From Streptomyces sp. NBC_00425 (lineage in GTDB: Bacteria; Actinomycetota; Actinomycetes; Streptomycetales; Streptomycetaceae), in contig NZ_CP107928.1 in NCBI RefSeq assembly GCF_036030735.1, positions 6,882,001 through 6,946,000 on the forward strand: 64,000 bases of DNA, given 5' to 3'. Position 1 is the first letter of the stretch. Every line of letters starts with the position of its first letter. Of this stretch, positions 49,844 to 58,931 are shown piece after piece. The translations under genes and the position numbers were made by a program. A model generated the notes under the pieces. It was not told where the DNA came from. It did no database searches and was given only the letters and a program-made list of their open reading frames with translations.

Positions 49844-50023
49844 CCCCGATGTGAGCGTTCCGTCACAGACCGGGCCCTGCCCGCCGGCCCCGGAACCCGT
49901 GGCGCCGCGCCCTTCGTCCTCGTCCCCGTACGGCCGTCACGAGACGGCGAGATCCAAGCCGATCATCCCCTAGGGTCGTACCCGGGGGGACGGACGGTGC
50001 ACGGCAGGCAGTGAGGCGACGGT

Positions 50024-51085
50024 ATGGCGCAGCAGGCGTACATGACGGAGACGGACGGCAACGGAGACTCGGGACACGAGCCTCGGGGAGTCCGGCTCCG
50101 GCGCCTGATCGGACGTCTGGTGGGCCGGCTGACCACGGGCTGGCGGGGGGACCCGCGCATCTGGCGGCGCGGTCTGGTCGTCGCGGGCGTGGCGCTGGCG
50201 CTCTCCCTGGTGATGCTGCTGCACTCGCGCATCCCCAACCGGTACGGCAACCTCGGCAGCCTCACGGAGACGTTCCTGCCGTGGATCGGCGTGTTCGTGC
50301 CGGTGCTGCTGGTGCTCGCGGTGGTGCGCAGGTCGGCGACCGCGCTGATCGCCGTCGTGCTGCCGGTCGTGGTGTGGACGAACCTCTTCGGCGGACTGCT
50401 CGTCGACCGCACCGGCGCCGGCGGTGACCTCACCGTGGCCACCCACAACGTCAACGCGGACAACCCCGACCCGCAGGGCACCGCCCGGGACGTGGCCGCC
50501 TCGGAGGCGGACGTGGTGGCCCTGGAGGAGCTGACCGCCTCGGCCGTCCCCGTGTACGAGAAGGCGCTGGCGTCGACGTACCGGTACCACTCGGTGCAGG
50601 GCACGGTCGGGCTGTGGAGCAAGTACCCGCTGAGCGGCGTGCGGGCCGTCGACATCGAACTGGGCTGGACGCGCGCCATGCGGGCGGCCGTCGCGACGCC
50701 GCAGGGGGAGGTCGCCGTCTACGTGGCCCATCTGCCCTCGGTGCGGGTCAAGCTGCAGGCCGGGTTCACCGCCCGGCAGCGCGACAAGAGCGCGGACGCG
50801 CTGGGCGAGGCGATCGCCGACGAGCGGCTGACCCGGGTGATCCTGCTCGGCGACCTCAACGGCACCATGAACGACCGCTCGTTGAACGCCGTGACCTCCC
50901 AGATGCGCTCCACCCAGGGTGCGGCGGGCAGCGGCTTCGGGTTCAGCTGGCCCGCGTCGTTCCCGATGGCGCGGATCGACCAGATCATGGTGAAGGGCGT
51001 CGAGCCGGTCACCTCGTGGACGCTGCCGCAGACGGGCAGCGACCATCTGCCGGTGGCGGCGCGTGTGAAGGTCACCACGCCGTAA
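50024..51085 (+). CDS. Membrane-anchored endonuclease/exonuclease/phosphatase-family protein
   Basis: The 353-residue protein has three N-terminal helices (VVAGVALALSLVMLL, FLPWIGVFVPVLLVL, ALIAVVLPVVVW) and an extracytoplasmic EEP domain from about residue 130: THNVNADNP (Mg2+ Asn), DVVALEELT (Glu), LGDLNGTMND (Asp-x-Asn) and GSDHLPVAARV (Asp-His at the end). Such proteins are phosphodiesterases or nucleases for extracellular lipids or nucleic acids. ATG 50024 is preferred with GAGGCGACGG ahead. A single gene; substrate open. Confidence 0.85.
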   Translation: MAQQAYMTETDGNGDSGHEPRGVRLRRLIGRLVGRLTTGWRGDPRIWRRGLVVAGVALALSLVMLLHSRIPNRYGNLGSLTETFLPWIGVFVPVLLVLAVVRRSATALIAVVLPVVVWTNLFGGLLVDRTGAGGDLTVATHNVNADNPDPQGTARDVAASEADVVALEELTASAVPVYEKALASTYRYHSVQGTVGLWSKYPLSGVRAVDIELGWTRAMRAAVATPQGEVAVYVAHLPSVRVKLQAGFTARQRDKSADALGEAIADERLTRVILLGDLNGTMNDRSLNAVTSQMRSTQGAAGSGFGFSWPASFPMARIDQIMVKGVEPVTSWTLPQTGSDHLPVAARVKVTTP

Positions 51086-51134
51086 CCGGGGCGTCGCCCG
51101 CCGGAATACCTGGCCGGGGAGACTTTGTTCCGTA

Positions 51135-51161
51135 GTTGAACATACGAAGCGTATGGTGAAC
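51135..51161. promoter_or_regulatory. Palindrome upstream of the DHA1 pump
   Basis: CATACG-AAG-CGTATG (51141-51155) is a perfect 6-bp palindrome, and flanking GTT/AAC extend it (GTTgaaCATACG / CGTATGgtgAAC) to 27 bp with 9 of 12 pairs. It overlaps the ATG at 51153 and would lie just upstream of ATG 51195. The regulator is unknown and is not adjacent. Confidence 0.6.
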
Positions 51162-51194
51162 GGAACCCGCTCTCCCTCGAAAGGCAAGTTCTTC

Positions 51195-52418
51195 ATGCCT
51201 CTGGCCCTGCTCGCCCTGGCCGTGGGTGCCTTCGGCATCGGCACCACCGAGTTCGTGATGATGGGCCTGCTGCCCGACGTCGCGGGCGACCTGCACATCT
51301 CCATCCCGGCGGCCGGACACCTGGTCTCCGCGTACGCGCTCGGCGTCGTCATCGGCGCGCCGCTGCTCGCCGCGGCGACCGCGCGGATGTCCCGCCGCAC
51401 CGTCCTGATCTCCCTGATGGTCCTGTTCGTCGCGGGCAACGCGCTCTCCGCGCTGGCTCCGGACAACGGCTGGCTGCTGGCCGCCCGCTTCCTCAGCGGT
51501 CTGCCGCACGGCGCCTTCTTCGGCGTCGGCGCGGTGGTGGCCACCAGCCTGGTCGCGCCGGAGCGCAAGGCCCGCTCGGTGTCGCTGATGTTCCTCGGTC
51601 TGACCGTCGCCAACATCGCCGGCGTCCCCGCCGCCACCCTCGTGGGCCAGCACCTCGGCTGGCGGGCGGCCTTCCTCGGCGTCAGCGTGATCGGCCTGGC
51701 GGCGATCGCCGCCCTGGCCCTGCTGATCCCGCACGACCACACCCGGGCGCCCGCCGTCGGCCTGCGCCGCGAGCTGTCCGCCCTGCGTTCGCTGCCGGTG
51801 TGGCTGGCGCTCGGCACGACGGTGGCCGGCTTCGGCGCCCTGTTCGCCGCCTACAGCTACATCACGCCCATGCTGACGGACTCCGCCGGGTACGCCGGGT
51901 CCAGCGTGACGCTGCTGCTGGCGCTGTTCGGCGTCGGCGCCACCATCGGCAACCTGCTCGGCGGCCGGCTCGCCGACCACGCGATGCGGCCCACCCTGTT
52001 CGCCGGACTCACCTCGCTGGCCGTGGTCCTGGCCCTGTTCCCGCTGCTGATGACGACGGCCTGGGGCGGCGCGCTGGCCGTGGTCCTGCTGGGCGTCGCG
52101 GCGTTCGTGACCGGCTCGCCGCTCAACCTGATGGTGATGGAACGGGCGACCGCGGGCCCCTCGCTGGCCTCCTCCGCCAACCAGGCCGCGTTCAACATGG
52201 CCAACGCCGGCGGCGCCTGGATCGGCGGCCTGACCCTCGCGGCCGGCTACGGCGTGACCTCTCCGGCGATCGCCGGAGCGGCCCTGGCGGTACTGGGACT
52301 GGGGGTGGCCGGCGTCGCGTACGCCGTCGACGCCCGCCGCGCCCCGCGCCCCAGCGGCCGCGACCGCGTCGTCGCGACCCACGTGCCGCGCCCGGCCAAG
52401 GCGGCCGCCCGTCACTGA
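51195..52418 (+). CDS. DHA1-family MFS transporter (AraJ/CmlR-like)
   Basis: The 407-residue permease has 12 helices. GAFGIGTTEFVMMGLLPDVA at residues 11-30 is the characteristic DHA1 start, and GHLVSAYALGVVIGAPLLAA follows. Such proteins export chloramphenicol, arabinose or other small polar compounds. I use ATG 51195 because it matches the family start and has GAAAGG upstream; ATG 51153 would add 14 residues and overlap the operator. Function is inferred from family only. Confidence 0.87.
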   Translation: MPLALLALAVGAFGIGTTEFVMMGLLPDVAGDLHISIPAAGHLVSAYALGVVIGAPLLAAATARMSRRTVLISLMVLFVAGNALSALAPDNGWLLAARFLSGLPHGAFFGVGAVVATSLVAPERKARSVSLMFLGLTVANIAGVPAATLVGQHLGWRAAFLGVSVIGLAAIAALALLIPHDHTRAPAVGLRRELSALRSLPVWLALGTTVAGFGALFAAYSYITPMLTDSAGYAGSSVTLLLALFGVGATIGNLLGGRLADHAMRPTLFAGLTSLAVVLALFPLLMTTAWGGALAVVLLGVAAFVTGSPLNLMVMERATAGPSLASSANQAAFNMANAGGAWIGGLTLAAGYGVTSPAIAGAALAVLGLGVAGVAYAVDARRAPRPSGRDRVVATHVPRPAKAAARH

Positions 52419-52419
52419 C

Positions 52420-52464
52420 GCGGGCCGCCGGCCCGCCCGGCCCGCCCCTTCGCGGCGGGCCGGG
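52420..52464 (+). terminator. Tandem hairpin terminators after the DHA1 gene
   Basis: GCGGGCC/GGCCCGC (52420-52426 and 52430-52436) starts just after the stop. A second, CCCGGCCCGCC (52436-52446) with GGCGGGCCGGG (52454-52464), has a perfect 11-bp stem with a 7-base loop. They share base 52436 and may alternate. Confidence 0.72.
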
Positions 52465-52677
52465 TCCGCGGCGTTCCCCGTGACCGGTGACCGGTGCCGG
52501 TGACCGGTGAGCGGCGGGTGGCTGTCCCCGAGGCGTGCCACCTGCCGCCGATCGGTCCTCGACCCGGACGTGGCTCCCGTCGGCGAGAACCGGGAGACCG
52601 CGGGAGCGCGCCTGCGAGCCGTCGGCGTGGGCCGGGCCGCCCTGCGCTGACCCGCCCCCCCCGGCCGGGTTCCGCGC
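52465..52677. other. Spacer with ACCGGTG repeats
   Basis: GTGACCGGTGACCGGTGCCG repeats around 52480-52510. No gene or promoter is evident. The strand-neutral sequence separates two convergent genes. Confidence 0.45.
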
Positions 52678-52779
52678 GGAGCCTGGCCGGGGGACCCCCG
52701 ATCCCGGCTACAGCGCCTCGCGCCAGCGGAGCCCTGCCGGGGTGGACCCCCGACCCCGGCTACAGCGCCTCGCGCCAGC
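52678..52779. repeat. Tandem duplication of the nadE 3' end
   Basis: Two copies (50 and 52 bp) stand side by side: 52678-52727 and 52728-52779. Both share GGCTACAGCGCCTCGCGCCA and the GACCCCCGA block. The second copy contains the nadE stop codon and its last codons; the first lies downstream of the gene as a spare, non-coding copy. They differ at a few positions. Each copy can fold around GGGGG/CCCCC. Confidence 0.85.
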
Positions 52780-54514
52780 CGTTCGTGATGGGCAGGCGGC
52801 GGTCCTTGCCGAAGCCCTTCGCCGAGATCTTCGCGCCCGGCGGGTACTGGCGGCGCTTGTACTCGGCCGTGTCGACCATGCGCAGGGTCTTGGCGACCAG
52901 CGCGGGGTCGTAGCCGGCGGCGACGATCGCGTCCGCGCCCTGGTCCCGGTCCACGTACATCTCGAGGATCGCGTCCAGGACCGGGTAGTCCGGGAGCGAG
53001 TCCGTGTCCACCTGGCCGGGGCGCAGCTCGGCGCTCGGCGGCTTGGTGATCGAGTTCTCCGGGATCGGCGGGGTCTGGCCCCGCTCGGCCGCGGCGCGGT
53101 TGCGCCACTCGGCGAGCCGGAAGATCCACGTCTTGTAGACGTCCTTGATCGGGCCGTACGCGCCGACCGAGTCGCCGTACAGGGTCGAGTAGCCGACCGC
53201 CAGCTCCGACTTGTTGCCGGGGGCGAGGACGATGTGGCCCTCCTGGTTGGAGACGGCCATCAGCAGGGTCCCGCGCAGACGCGACTGGAGGTTCTCCTCG
53301 GCCAGGCCCGTCAGTCCCAGCGAACCCACGTACGCGTCGAACATCGGCTCGATCGGCACCGTGCGGAAGTTCAGCCCGGTGCGCCGGGCCAGCTCGGCCG
53401 CGTCGCCCTTGGAGTGGTCGGAGGAGTACTTGGACGGCATCGACACGCCGTACACGTTCTGCGCGCCCACCGCGTCACAGGCGATGGCCGCGACGAGCGC
53501 CGAGTCGATCCCGCCCGACAGCCCGATGAGCACGGACCGGAAGCCGTTCTTCGCGACATACGCCCGCAGGCCCACGACCAGCGCCGAGTAGACCTCCTCG
53601 GCGTCGTCCAGCCGCTCCGCGTACCCGCCGCTCAGCTCGGGCTCGTAACGCGGCAGCGGCTCCTCGGACAGCACCACGCGGTCGATGCGCAGACCGTCGT
53701 CCACGACGCCCGTCGGCGCGTCGGGGGAGGCCGCGGGCAGGTCCAGGTCCAGGACCACGCAGCCCTCCGAGAACTGCGGGGCCCGCGCGACGACCTCGCC
53801 GTCCTTGTCGACGACGATGGAGTCGCCGTCGAAGACGAGCTCGTCCTGACCGCCGATCATCGCGAGGTAGGCGGTGGTGCAGCCGGCCTCCTGCGCCCGC
53901 TTGCGGACCAGCTCGAGGCGGGTGTCGTCCTTGTCCCGCTCGTAGGGGGAGGCGTTGACGGAGAGCAGCAGACCGGCTCCGGCGGAGCGCGCCGCGGGGA
54001 CCCGGCCGCCGTCCTGCCAGAGGTCCTCGCAGATCGCGAGGGCCACGTCGACGCCGTGCACGCGCAGCACCGGCATGGTGTCGCCCGGCACGAAGTAGCG
54101 GAACTCGTCGAAGACGCCGTAGTTGGGCAGGTGGTGCTTGGCGAAGGACAGCACCACCTCGCCGCCGTGCAGCACCGCCGCGGCGTTGCGTGGGGAGCCG
54201 GCCGGCCGGCCGAACCGCGGCTGGTCGTTCTCCGACCGGTCGAGGTAGCCGACGACGACCGGCAGCCCGCCGAAGCCCTCGTCGGCCAGGCGCGCGGCGA
54301 GCTGCCGCAGCGCGGTGCGGGAGGCCTCGACGAAGGAGGAGCGCAGGGCGAGGTCCTCGACGGGATACCCGGTCAGCGCCATCTCCGGGAACGCCACGAG
54401 GTGGGCTCCCTGCTCGGCGGAGTGCCGGGTCCAGCGGAGGATCGTTTCGGTGTTGCCGGCGAGGTCGCCGACACGCGAGTCGATCTGGTTCAGGGCGAGA
54501 CGAAGTTGAGGCAC
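52760..54514 (-). CDS. nadE: Glutamine-dependent NAD+ synthetase
   Basis: The 584-residue two-domain enzyme makes NAD+ from deamido-NAD+ using glutamine. The N-terminal nitrilase domain has Glu44 in AFPEMALTGYP, Lys in KHHLPNYGVFDE and Cys in AICEDLW. The C-terminal synthetase domain has the ATP loop GLSGGIDSALVAAIA, LAPGNKSELAVGYSTLYGD and TKPPSAELRP. The length fits the eukaryote-like bacterial form. Start is GTG 54514. The stop codon lies in the duplicated block. Confidence 0.95.
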   Translation of the reverse strand: MPQLRLALNQIDSRVGDLAGNTETILRWTRHSAEQGAHLVAFPEMALTGYPVEDLALRSSFVEASRTALRQLAARLADEGFGGLPVVVGYLDRSENDQPRFGRPAGSPRNAAAVLHGGEVVLSFAKHHLPNYGVFDEFRYFVPGDTMPVLRVHGVDVALAICEDLWQDGGRVPAARSAGAGLLLSVNASPYERDKDDTRLELVRKRAQEAGCTTAYLAMIGGQDELVFDGDSIVVDKDGEVVARAPQFSEGCVVLDLDLPAASPDAPTGVVDDGLRIDRVVLSEEPLPRYEPELSGGYAERLDDAEEVYSALVVGLRAYVAKNGFRSVLIGLSGGIDSALVAAIACDAVGAQNVYGVSMPSKYSSDHSKGDAAELARRTGLNFRTVPIEPMFDAYVGSLGLTGLAEENLQSRLRGTLLMAVSNQEGHIVLAPGNKSELAVGYSTLYGDSVGAYGPIKDVYKTWIFRLAEWRNRAAAERGQTPPIPENSITKPPSAELRPGQVDTDSLPDYPVLDAILEMYVDRDQGADAIVAAGYDPALVAKTLRMVDTAEYKRRQYPPGAKISAKGFGKDRRLPITNGWREAL

Positions 54515-54595
54515 GGGAACAGTGTAATCGTCAGAGCGACGCGATGGGGGGCGCGGGGTGTCGATCGCCCCACGCCCCCCTTCACGTCACGGTGC

Positions 54596-56542
54596 TCAGC
54601 GGCGGCGGTACGAGTCGACGTAGCCGTTCGCGGGCGTGCCCACGCCGGTGACGTCGTCGTAGCCCTTCACCGCGGACAGCGAGCTGTCCTTGCCGAGGCT
54701 GCGGACCGAGGTCAGCAGGCCGCCGGTGGCGTCGACGCTGTTGGCGAAGTCGACGCGCGCCACGGCGAGTCCGGACCCCGTGGGGTTGTCGGTCACGTCG
54801 TGGTAGACCCGCGTGCCGTACTTGGAGTAGATCGACGGGTTGGCGAAACCGATCGCCTTGCCGCCGCGCGCCTCCTGGGCCAGCGCCTGCACGGCCGCGA
54901 TGACCGGAGCGGCCAGCGAGGTGCCGCCGATGCGGTACTCGCTGTACTGCTCGGACCCGTCCGGGAAGGTCTGGGTCTGGCCGACCTTGAAGCCGGTGTT
55001 CGGGTCGGCGATCGCCGAGATGTCCGGGACGACGCGGTTGCCGGCGGCGTTGTTGGCCGTGGCGAGCGCGTTCGGGACGACGCCCTTCTGGTAGTACGGC
55101 TCGGCGACCGTCTTGCTGGTGCCGCCGCCCGCGCCCGAGGTGTACGCGCCGGGGAAGCCCGTCCAGCTCTTGCCGTCCGCGGACAGCGCGGCCTTCTCGG
55201 TGCCCCAGCCGGTCTCCCACAGGTACTTGTCGCCCTTGCCGACCGCCAGCGAGGTGCCGCCGACCGCCGTCACCCACGCCGAGTTGGCCGGGGTGTCGAC
55301 CTGCTTGGTGCCGGTGTTGGCGACCTCGTCGCCGTTGTCGCCGGAGGAGAAGTAGAAGCCGATCCCCTCGACCGCGCCGAACTGGAAGACCTGGTCGTAG
55401 GCGGCCGCCAGGTCCGGCGTCTGGTTGGCCTCGACGTCGCCCCAGGAGTTGGAGACGATGTCGGCCAGGTGGTTGTCGACGATCTTGCTCAGCGAGTCGA
55501 GCAGGTCGTCGTCCATGCAGGACGCGGCGCCCACGTACGTGACGTTCGCGGCCGGCGCGACCGCGTGCACGGCCTCGACGTCGAGGGTCTCCTCGCCGTA
55601 CCAGCCCGAGGCGTCGCACTCGTCGGCGCCGGTGTGGGTGTAGTTCTTCGGCAGCACCTGGCCCAGCTGCCCGGTCTTCCAGGCGGCGTCGCCGTGCTTC
55701 TTCGCGTACGTGGCCGCGTCGTAGGCGATCGTCGGCGAGGCGAAGGCGTCGGTGATCGCGACGCGCACGCCCTTGCCCGTGTACGAGCCCGCCCCGTAGG
55801 CGGCACGCAGCTGCTTGCCGGTGTAACCCTGGACGGCGTAGGGGATCGACTTGCCGTACGCCTTCGGCAGCGTGGTCGCGATGTTCGAACCGTAGTACGA
55901 GGAGAACGGTCCGGAGTTCTTGAACACGGCGCCGGGACCCGGCAGCTGATCGCTGTGGGTCGCCTTGTGCGGGGCGTTGTCCAGACCGGTGACGGTCAGG
56001 ACGGCGCCGTCGAGGCTGTCCGGGACGGTGGCCGCCTTGGCCGGGGCCCGGTAGGTCTTCGAGCCCTTGGCGTAGTTGTGCAGCTGGGTGCCGAACGCCT
56101 TCTCGACGGCGGCCACGTCACCGCTGACGGAGACGTAGTGCTCGGTCGTGCCGGTCACCTTCAGACCGGCCGCCGCCAGCCACGACTTGACGGCGGCCAC
56201 CTGCGCCGCGGTCGCGCCGTAGCGGGCCTTCGCCTGCGCGGCGGAGAGGAACTTGCCGTAGGCGGCGGAGCTCGGGTCGGAGACCGCCTGCGCGTACCGG
56301 CCGAGGCCGGCCGCGTCACGTCCCGCGAGGTAGACCCGGGCGGAGACCTGCGCACTGTCCGGGGTCGAGCCCTTGTCCGCCTTGGCCGTGGCCCACGCGG
56401 GCTTGGTCCCGGTCAGCGTGTCGCGGGCCGGGGCGTCCGCGGCGTGCGCCGCGGGTATGCCGAGCGCGAGCGCGCCGACGATCATGGGCAGTGTCGCTGC
56501 CATGCTCGCTCCGGCGCGCAGCGTGGCGCGATTGGATCTCAT
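54596..56542 (-). CDS. Secreted S53-family serine-carboxyl peptidase (sedolisin/kumamolisin-like)
   Basis: The 648-residue protein has a Sec signal (MIVGALALGIPAAHA), a long inhibitory pro-domain (about 45-230, ending near SSYYGSNIATTLP) and a sedolisin catalytic domain. Catalytic residues: Glu and Asp in GWYGEETLDVEAVHA, Asp in the SWGDVEANQ region, and Ser in IGGTSLAAPVIAAVQAL. A calcium site is suggested by YHDVTDNPTG near the end. It is activated at acid pH in relatives and degrades proteins outside the cell. GGGGG precedes the ATG at 56542. Confidence 0.92.
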   Translation of the reverse strand: MRSNRATLRAGASMAATLPMIVGALALGIPAAHAADAPARDTLTGTKPAWATAKADKGSTPDSAQVSARVYLAGRDAAGLGRYAQAVSDPSSAAYGKFLSAAQAKARYGATAAQVAAVKSWLAAAGLKVTGTTEHYVSVSGDVAAVEKAFGTQLHNYAKGSKTYRAPAKAATVPDSLDGAVLTVTGLDNAPHKATHSDQLPGPGAVFKNSGPFSSYYGSNIATTLPKAYGKSIPYAVQGYTGKQLRAAYGAGSYTGKGVRVAITDAFASPTIAYDAATYAKKHGDAAWKTGQLGQVLPKNYTHTGADECDASGWYGEETLDVEAVHAVAPAANVTYVGAASCMDDDLLDSLSKIVDNHLADIVSNSWGDVEANQTPDLAAAYDQVFQFGAVEGIGFYFSSGDNGDEVANTGTKQVDTPANSAWVTAVGGTSLAVGKGDKYLWETGWGTEKAALSADGKSWTGFPGAYTSGAGGGTSKTVAEPYYQKGVVPNALATANNAAGNRVVPDISAIADPNTGFKVGQTQTFPDGSEQYSEYRIGGTSLAAPVIAAVQALAQEARGGKAIGFANPSIYSKYGTRVYHDVTDNPTGSGLAVARVDFANSVDATGGLLTSVRSLGKDSSLSAVKGYDDVTGVGTPANGYVDSYRRR

Positions 56543-56976
56543 AGGACCCCCTGTAGGTGGTTCGACGCGAGTGGATCACTCGACGTGCGGGCCACTCTTG
56601 CGACGAACCCTTCATGCCAGGGGAATGCGAACACCAAGAAGCGCCCAAGTGACCGCTTTCTGGCACGGTTTGACGGATACGTCCGCGAAGTCGAGGGAAA
56701 ACCCTATGAGTTGAGCTAGGGGGCCCACCAGGGGCCGGACCGGCAGTCGGGCTGGGCCGGCTCAGGGGCCGGTCGGGAGTCGGTCTGGGCTGGATCAGGA
56801 GCCGGTCCGGCGGCCGGATCAGGGGCCGGGTCGGGAGGCCAACGAGGCCCGCGAGGCCCGGGAGGGCAGGGAGGCCCGGGGAGGTCGTGCGGCGGCCCGG
56901 ACGGGTGTCCTGTGGGGCCGGGCGGGCGGCCCGGCGGCCGGCGCGCCGCGCCCGCCCCGGCCGGGCCGTCCGCCGG
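56543..56976. other. Long non-coding spacer with GC-rich degenerate repeats
   Basis: The right side of this 434-bp gap is the promoter region of the S53 gene. From about 56720 to 56840 degenerate ~36-bp repeats (CAGGGGCCGGTCGGGAGTCG, then GGATCAGGAGCCGGTCCGGC) occur, followed by strongly GC-rich sequence up to the DUF305 stop. I see no supported reading frame. Confidence 0.5.
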
Positions 56977-57591
56977 TCACGGCTTGGCCCCGCGCGCCTT
57001 CAACATGCCCGCCATGAGATCGATCTCCGACTGCTGCGCCTCGACCATGCCCTGCGCGAGTCGTTTCTCCACGCCGACCGTGCACTTGTCGACGCAACCC
57101 TGGGCCATGTGGACACCGCCCTTGTGGTGGGCGGTCATGAGCTGGAGGTAGAGGATCTCTGCCTGCTTGCCGTTGAGCGTGCCGAGCCGCTTCATCTCGG
57201 CGTCGGTGGCCATGCCGACCATGAGCGCCCCGTCCTTGCCGCCGCTCATCCCGCGCATGCCCATCCAGGTCATGGGCGGGTCGGACGACACCTTCGGCAG
57301 CCCCCACAGATCCAGCCAGCCGATCAGCATGCCGCGCTGGTTGGCCTGGGTCTGCGCGATGTCGTACGCGAGCCGCCGCACCTCCTCGTCGGTCGTCCGG
57401 TCGCGCACGATGTACGACATCTCGACGGCCTGCTGGTGGTGCACCGCCATGTCCCGGGCGAACCCGGCGTCGGCCGAGTCGGCGACCGGGACGTCGGCCG
57501 CCGTCCCGCCGTCCTCGGCCACCGAGTAAGTGATCGCTCCCGCGGCGACGAGCACCCCGGCCACGGCGACGGCCACTCCCGCGTACCTCAC
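56977..57591 (-). CDS. DUF305 protein
   Basis: The 204-residue product has an N-terminal membrane helix (VAVAGVLVAAGAITYSV) and a DUF305 domain. The duplicated helical pattern DMAVHHQQAVEM and MTAHHKGGVHMAQ is typical, with His/Met pairs that bind copper in relatives. It is translated from GTG 57591, overlapping the DUF3105 stop (GTGA). It is in an operon with DUF3105 and probably extracytoplasmic. Copper or redox roles are inferred. Confidence 0.85.
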   Translation of the reverse strand: MRYAGVAVAVAGVLVAAGAITYSVAEDGGTAADVPVADSADAGFARDMAVHHQQAVEMSYIVRDRTTDEEVRRLAYDIAQTQANQRGMLIGWLDLWGLPKVSSDPPMTWMGMRGMSGGKDGALMVGMATDAEMKRLGTLNGKQAEILYLQLMTAHHKGGVHMAQGCVDKCTVGVEKRLAQGMVEAQQSEIDLMAGMLKARGAKP

Positions 57592-58250
57592 TGCGCCAGA
57601 CCGCCCGTGCACGCCGCGCCCGGTTCGGGCGTCTGCTTGCCCTGCACGAACTTCGCGAAGAACGCGTCCACGTTCGGGTCGCTCGCCCCCGTCACCGTGC
57701 GCTGGTTGCCCCACGCGGTGAGCATGATCGGGTCGGCCTGCGCGTCGTCCGGGCTCATCAGCGTGTAGGGCGTCTTCTTGACCTTGGCGGCGAGGGCCTC
57801 GACGTCGGCCTTGGCCGCCTTGCTGTTGTACGTCACCCAGACCGCGCCGTGCTCCAGCGAGTGCACGGCGTTCATGTTGTTGAGCGCCTTGGTGTAGACG
57901 TCGCCGTTGCAGTTCATCCAGACCTGGTTGTGGTCGCCGCCGACGGGCGGTTCCGTCGGATACTTCACGGTCTTCGCGACGTGCGTGCGCCCCAGCTTCC
58001 CCTTCCACGTCTTCACCCCGTCGGCGCCGGTGACGAACTTCCCGGAGGCTTTGGAGTCGGCGGCGGAGGCGTCGTCGCCGGACTGCGACCTCACGACGAA
58101 CACGCCGCCGGCGACGAGCGCGACGACGGCGAGGACGCTGCCCCCGATCACGAGGAACCGGCCTCGTCGCTCACGAGCCTGTTCGGCCCGCCGCATCTCC
58201 TCTATGCGCGCCTTGCGCGCCGCACTGCCGGTGGTGTTGGCGGAACCCAT
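57588..58250 (-). CDS. DUF3105 membrane-anchored protein
   Basis: The 220-residue protein has an N-terminal charged stretch (EEMRRAEQARERRGR), one helix (FLVIGGSVLAVVALVAGGVF) and a DUF3105 domain: THVAKTVKYPTEPPVGGDHN, VWMNCNGDVYTKALNNMNAVH and SLEHGAVWVTYN. The conserved His/Cys residues suggest a metal site. ATG 58250 follows AAGGACAGG; the frame to 58391 has no support. It is the first gene of the DUF3105-DUF305 operon and divergent from nsrR. Confidence 0.85.
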   Translation of the reverse strand: MGSANTTGSAARKARIEEMRRAEQARERRGRFLVIGGSVLAVVALVAGGVFVVRSQSGDDASAADSKASGKFVTGADGVKTWKGKLGRTHVAKTVKYPTEPPVGGDHNQVWMNCNGDVYTKALNNMNAVHSLEHGAVWVTYNSKAAKADVEALAAKVKKTPYTLMSPDDAQADPIMLTAWGNQRTVTGASDPNVDAFFAKFVQGKQTPEPGAACTGGLAQ

Positions 58251-58381
58251 GAGGCCTGTCCTTCTGGGGAAAGGGGGGAACTGACGAAGGGGGAACTGAC
58301 GAACGGGTCCGCTGATCGTAATGCGGCGCACGGGATTGTCGTAGACGGGATACGGACGGGGCCCGAGATAATTTGAACCCG

Positions 58382-58396
58382 AGATGCGCATTATCT
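58382..58396. promoter_or_regulatory. NsrR-like site upstream of nsrR
   Basis: AGATGCGCATTATCT has AGAT/ATCT ends and an ATGCGCAT core like the arms of the site upstream of hmpA. It lies 13 bp upstream of the nsrR start in the nsrR/DUF3105 divergent region. A second AGATAAT at 58364 makes a longer inverted repeat with ATTATCT. The match is partial. Confidence 0.42.
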
Positions 58397-58408
58397 ACGC
58401 TTCGTCTC

Positions 58409-58855
58409 ATGCGGCTGTTGCGATCCACCGACCTGGCACTGCGCGTCCTGATGCGTCTCGCGGTGACGGGCGAGAACCCGCAGGTCACTCCCACGACCCG
58501 GGAGGTGGCCGCTGCGATGGAGGTCCCCTACACCCACGCGGCGAAGGTCGTCGCCGAGCTCCAGCACATGGGGCTGCTCGAGGCACGGCGCGGCCGGGGC
58601 GGCGGCCTCGCCCTCACCGGACCGGGCCGCGAGGCGTCGGTGGGCGCCGTCGTCCGCGCCTTCGAGGGGGACGGCGACGTCGTCGACTGCGAGGGCGGGC
58701 CGGTCCCCTGCCCCCTGAGTTCGGCCTGCCGCCTGCGAGGCGCTCTGCGCCGGGCTCAGGAGGCGTTCTTCCGCTCCCTGGACCCGCTCACGCTCGCGGA
58801 CCTCGTGACGGGGCCGACGGGCCCGCTGCTGCTGGGGATCCCCGGACGGGCCTGA
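58409..58855 (+). CDS. nsrR: Rrf2-family NO-sensing repressor NsrR
   Basis: The 148-residue protein is an Rrf2 regulator. The winged helix includes TTREVAAAMEVPYTHAAKVV, then LEARRGRGGGLALTGPGREA. The three cysteines DCEGGPVPC and SACRL (C-x6-C-x5-C) are placed to hold a [4Fe-4S] cluster that nitric oxide destroys. Close to hmpA, whose promoter carries a matching inverted repeat, so it should repress NO detoxification. ATG 58409 gives the family start MRLLRSTDLALRVLMRLA. Confidence 0.88.
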   Translation: MRLLRSTDLALRVLMRLAVTGENPQVTPTTREVAAAMEVPYTHAAKVVAELQHMGLLEARRGRGGGLALTGPGREASVGAVVRAFEGDGDVVDCEGGPVPCPLSSACRLRGALRRAQEAFFRSLDPLTLADLVTGPTGPLLLGIPGRA

Positions 58856-58931
58856 CCCGGGCGGCGCCCCGGGGCCCCGACCGGCCGGCTTCCGGCCCGC
58901 CTGCCGGGTGCGCGGCGGCCGACGGGCCGCG

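Noticed and set aside
52535..56719. A plus-strand open frame of 1394 codons opposite nadE and the S53 gene
   Set aside because: It is antisense shadow of two clear genes; high GC removes stop codons on the opposite strand.
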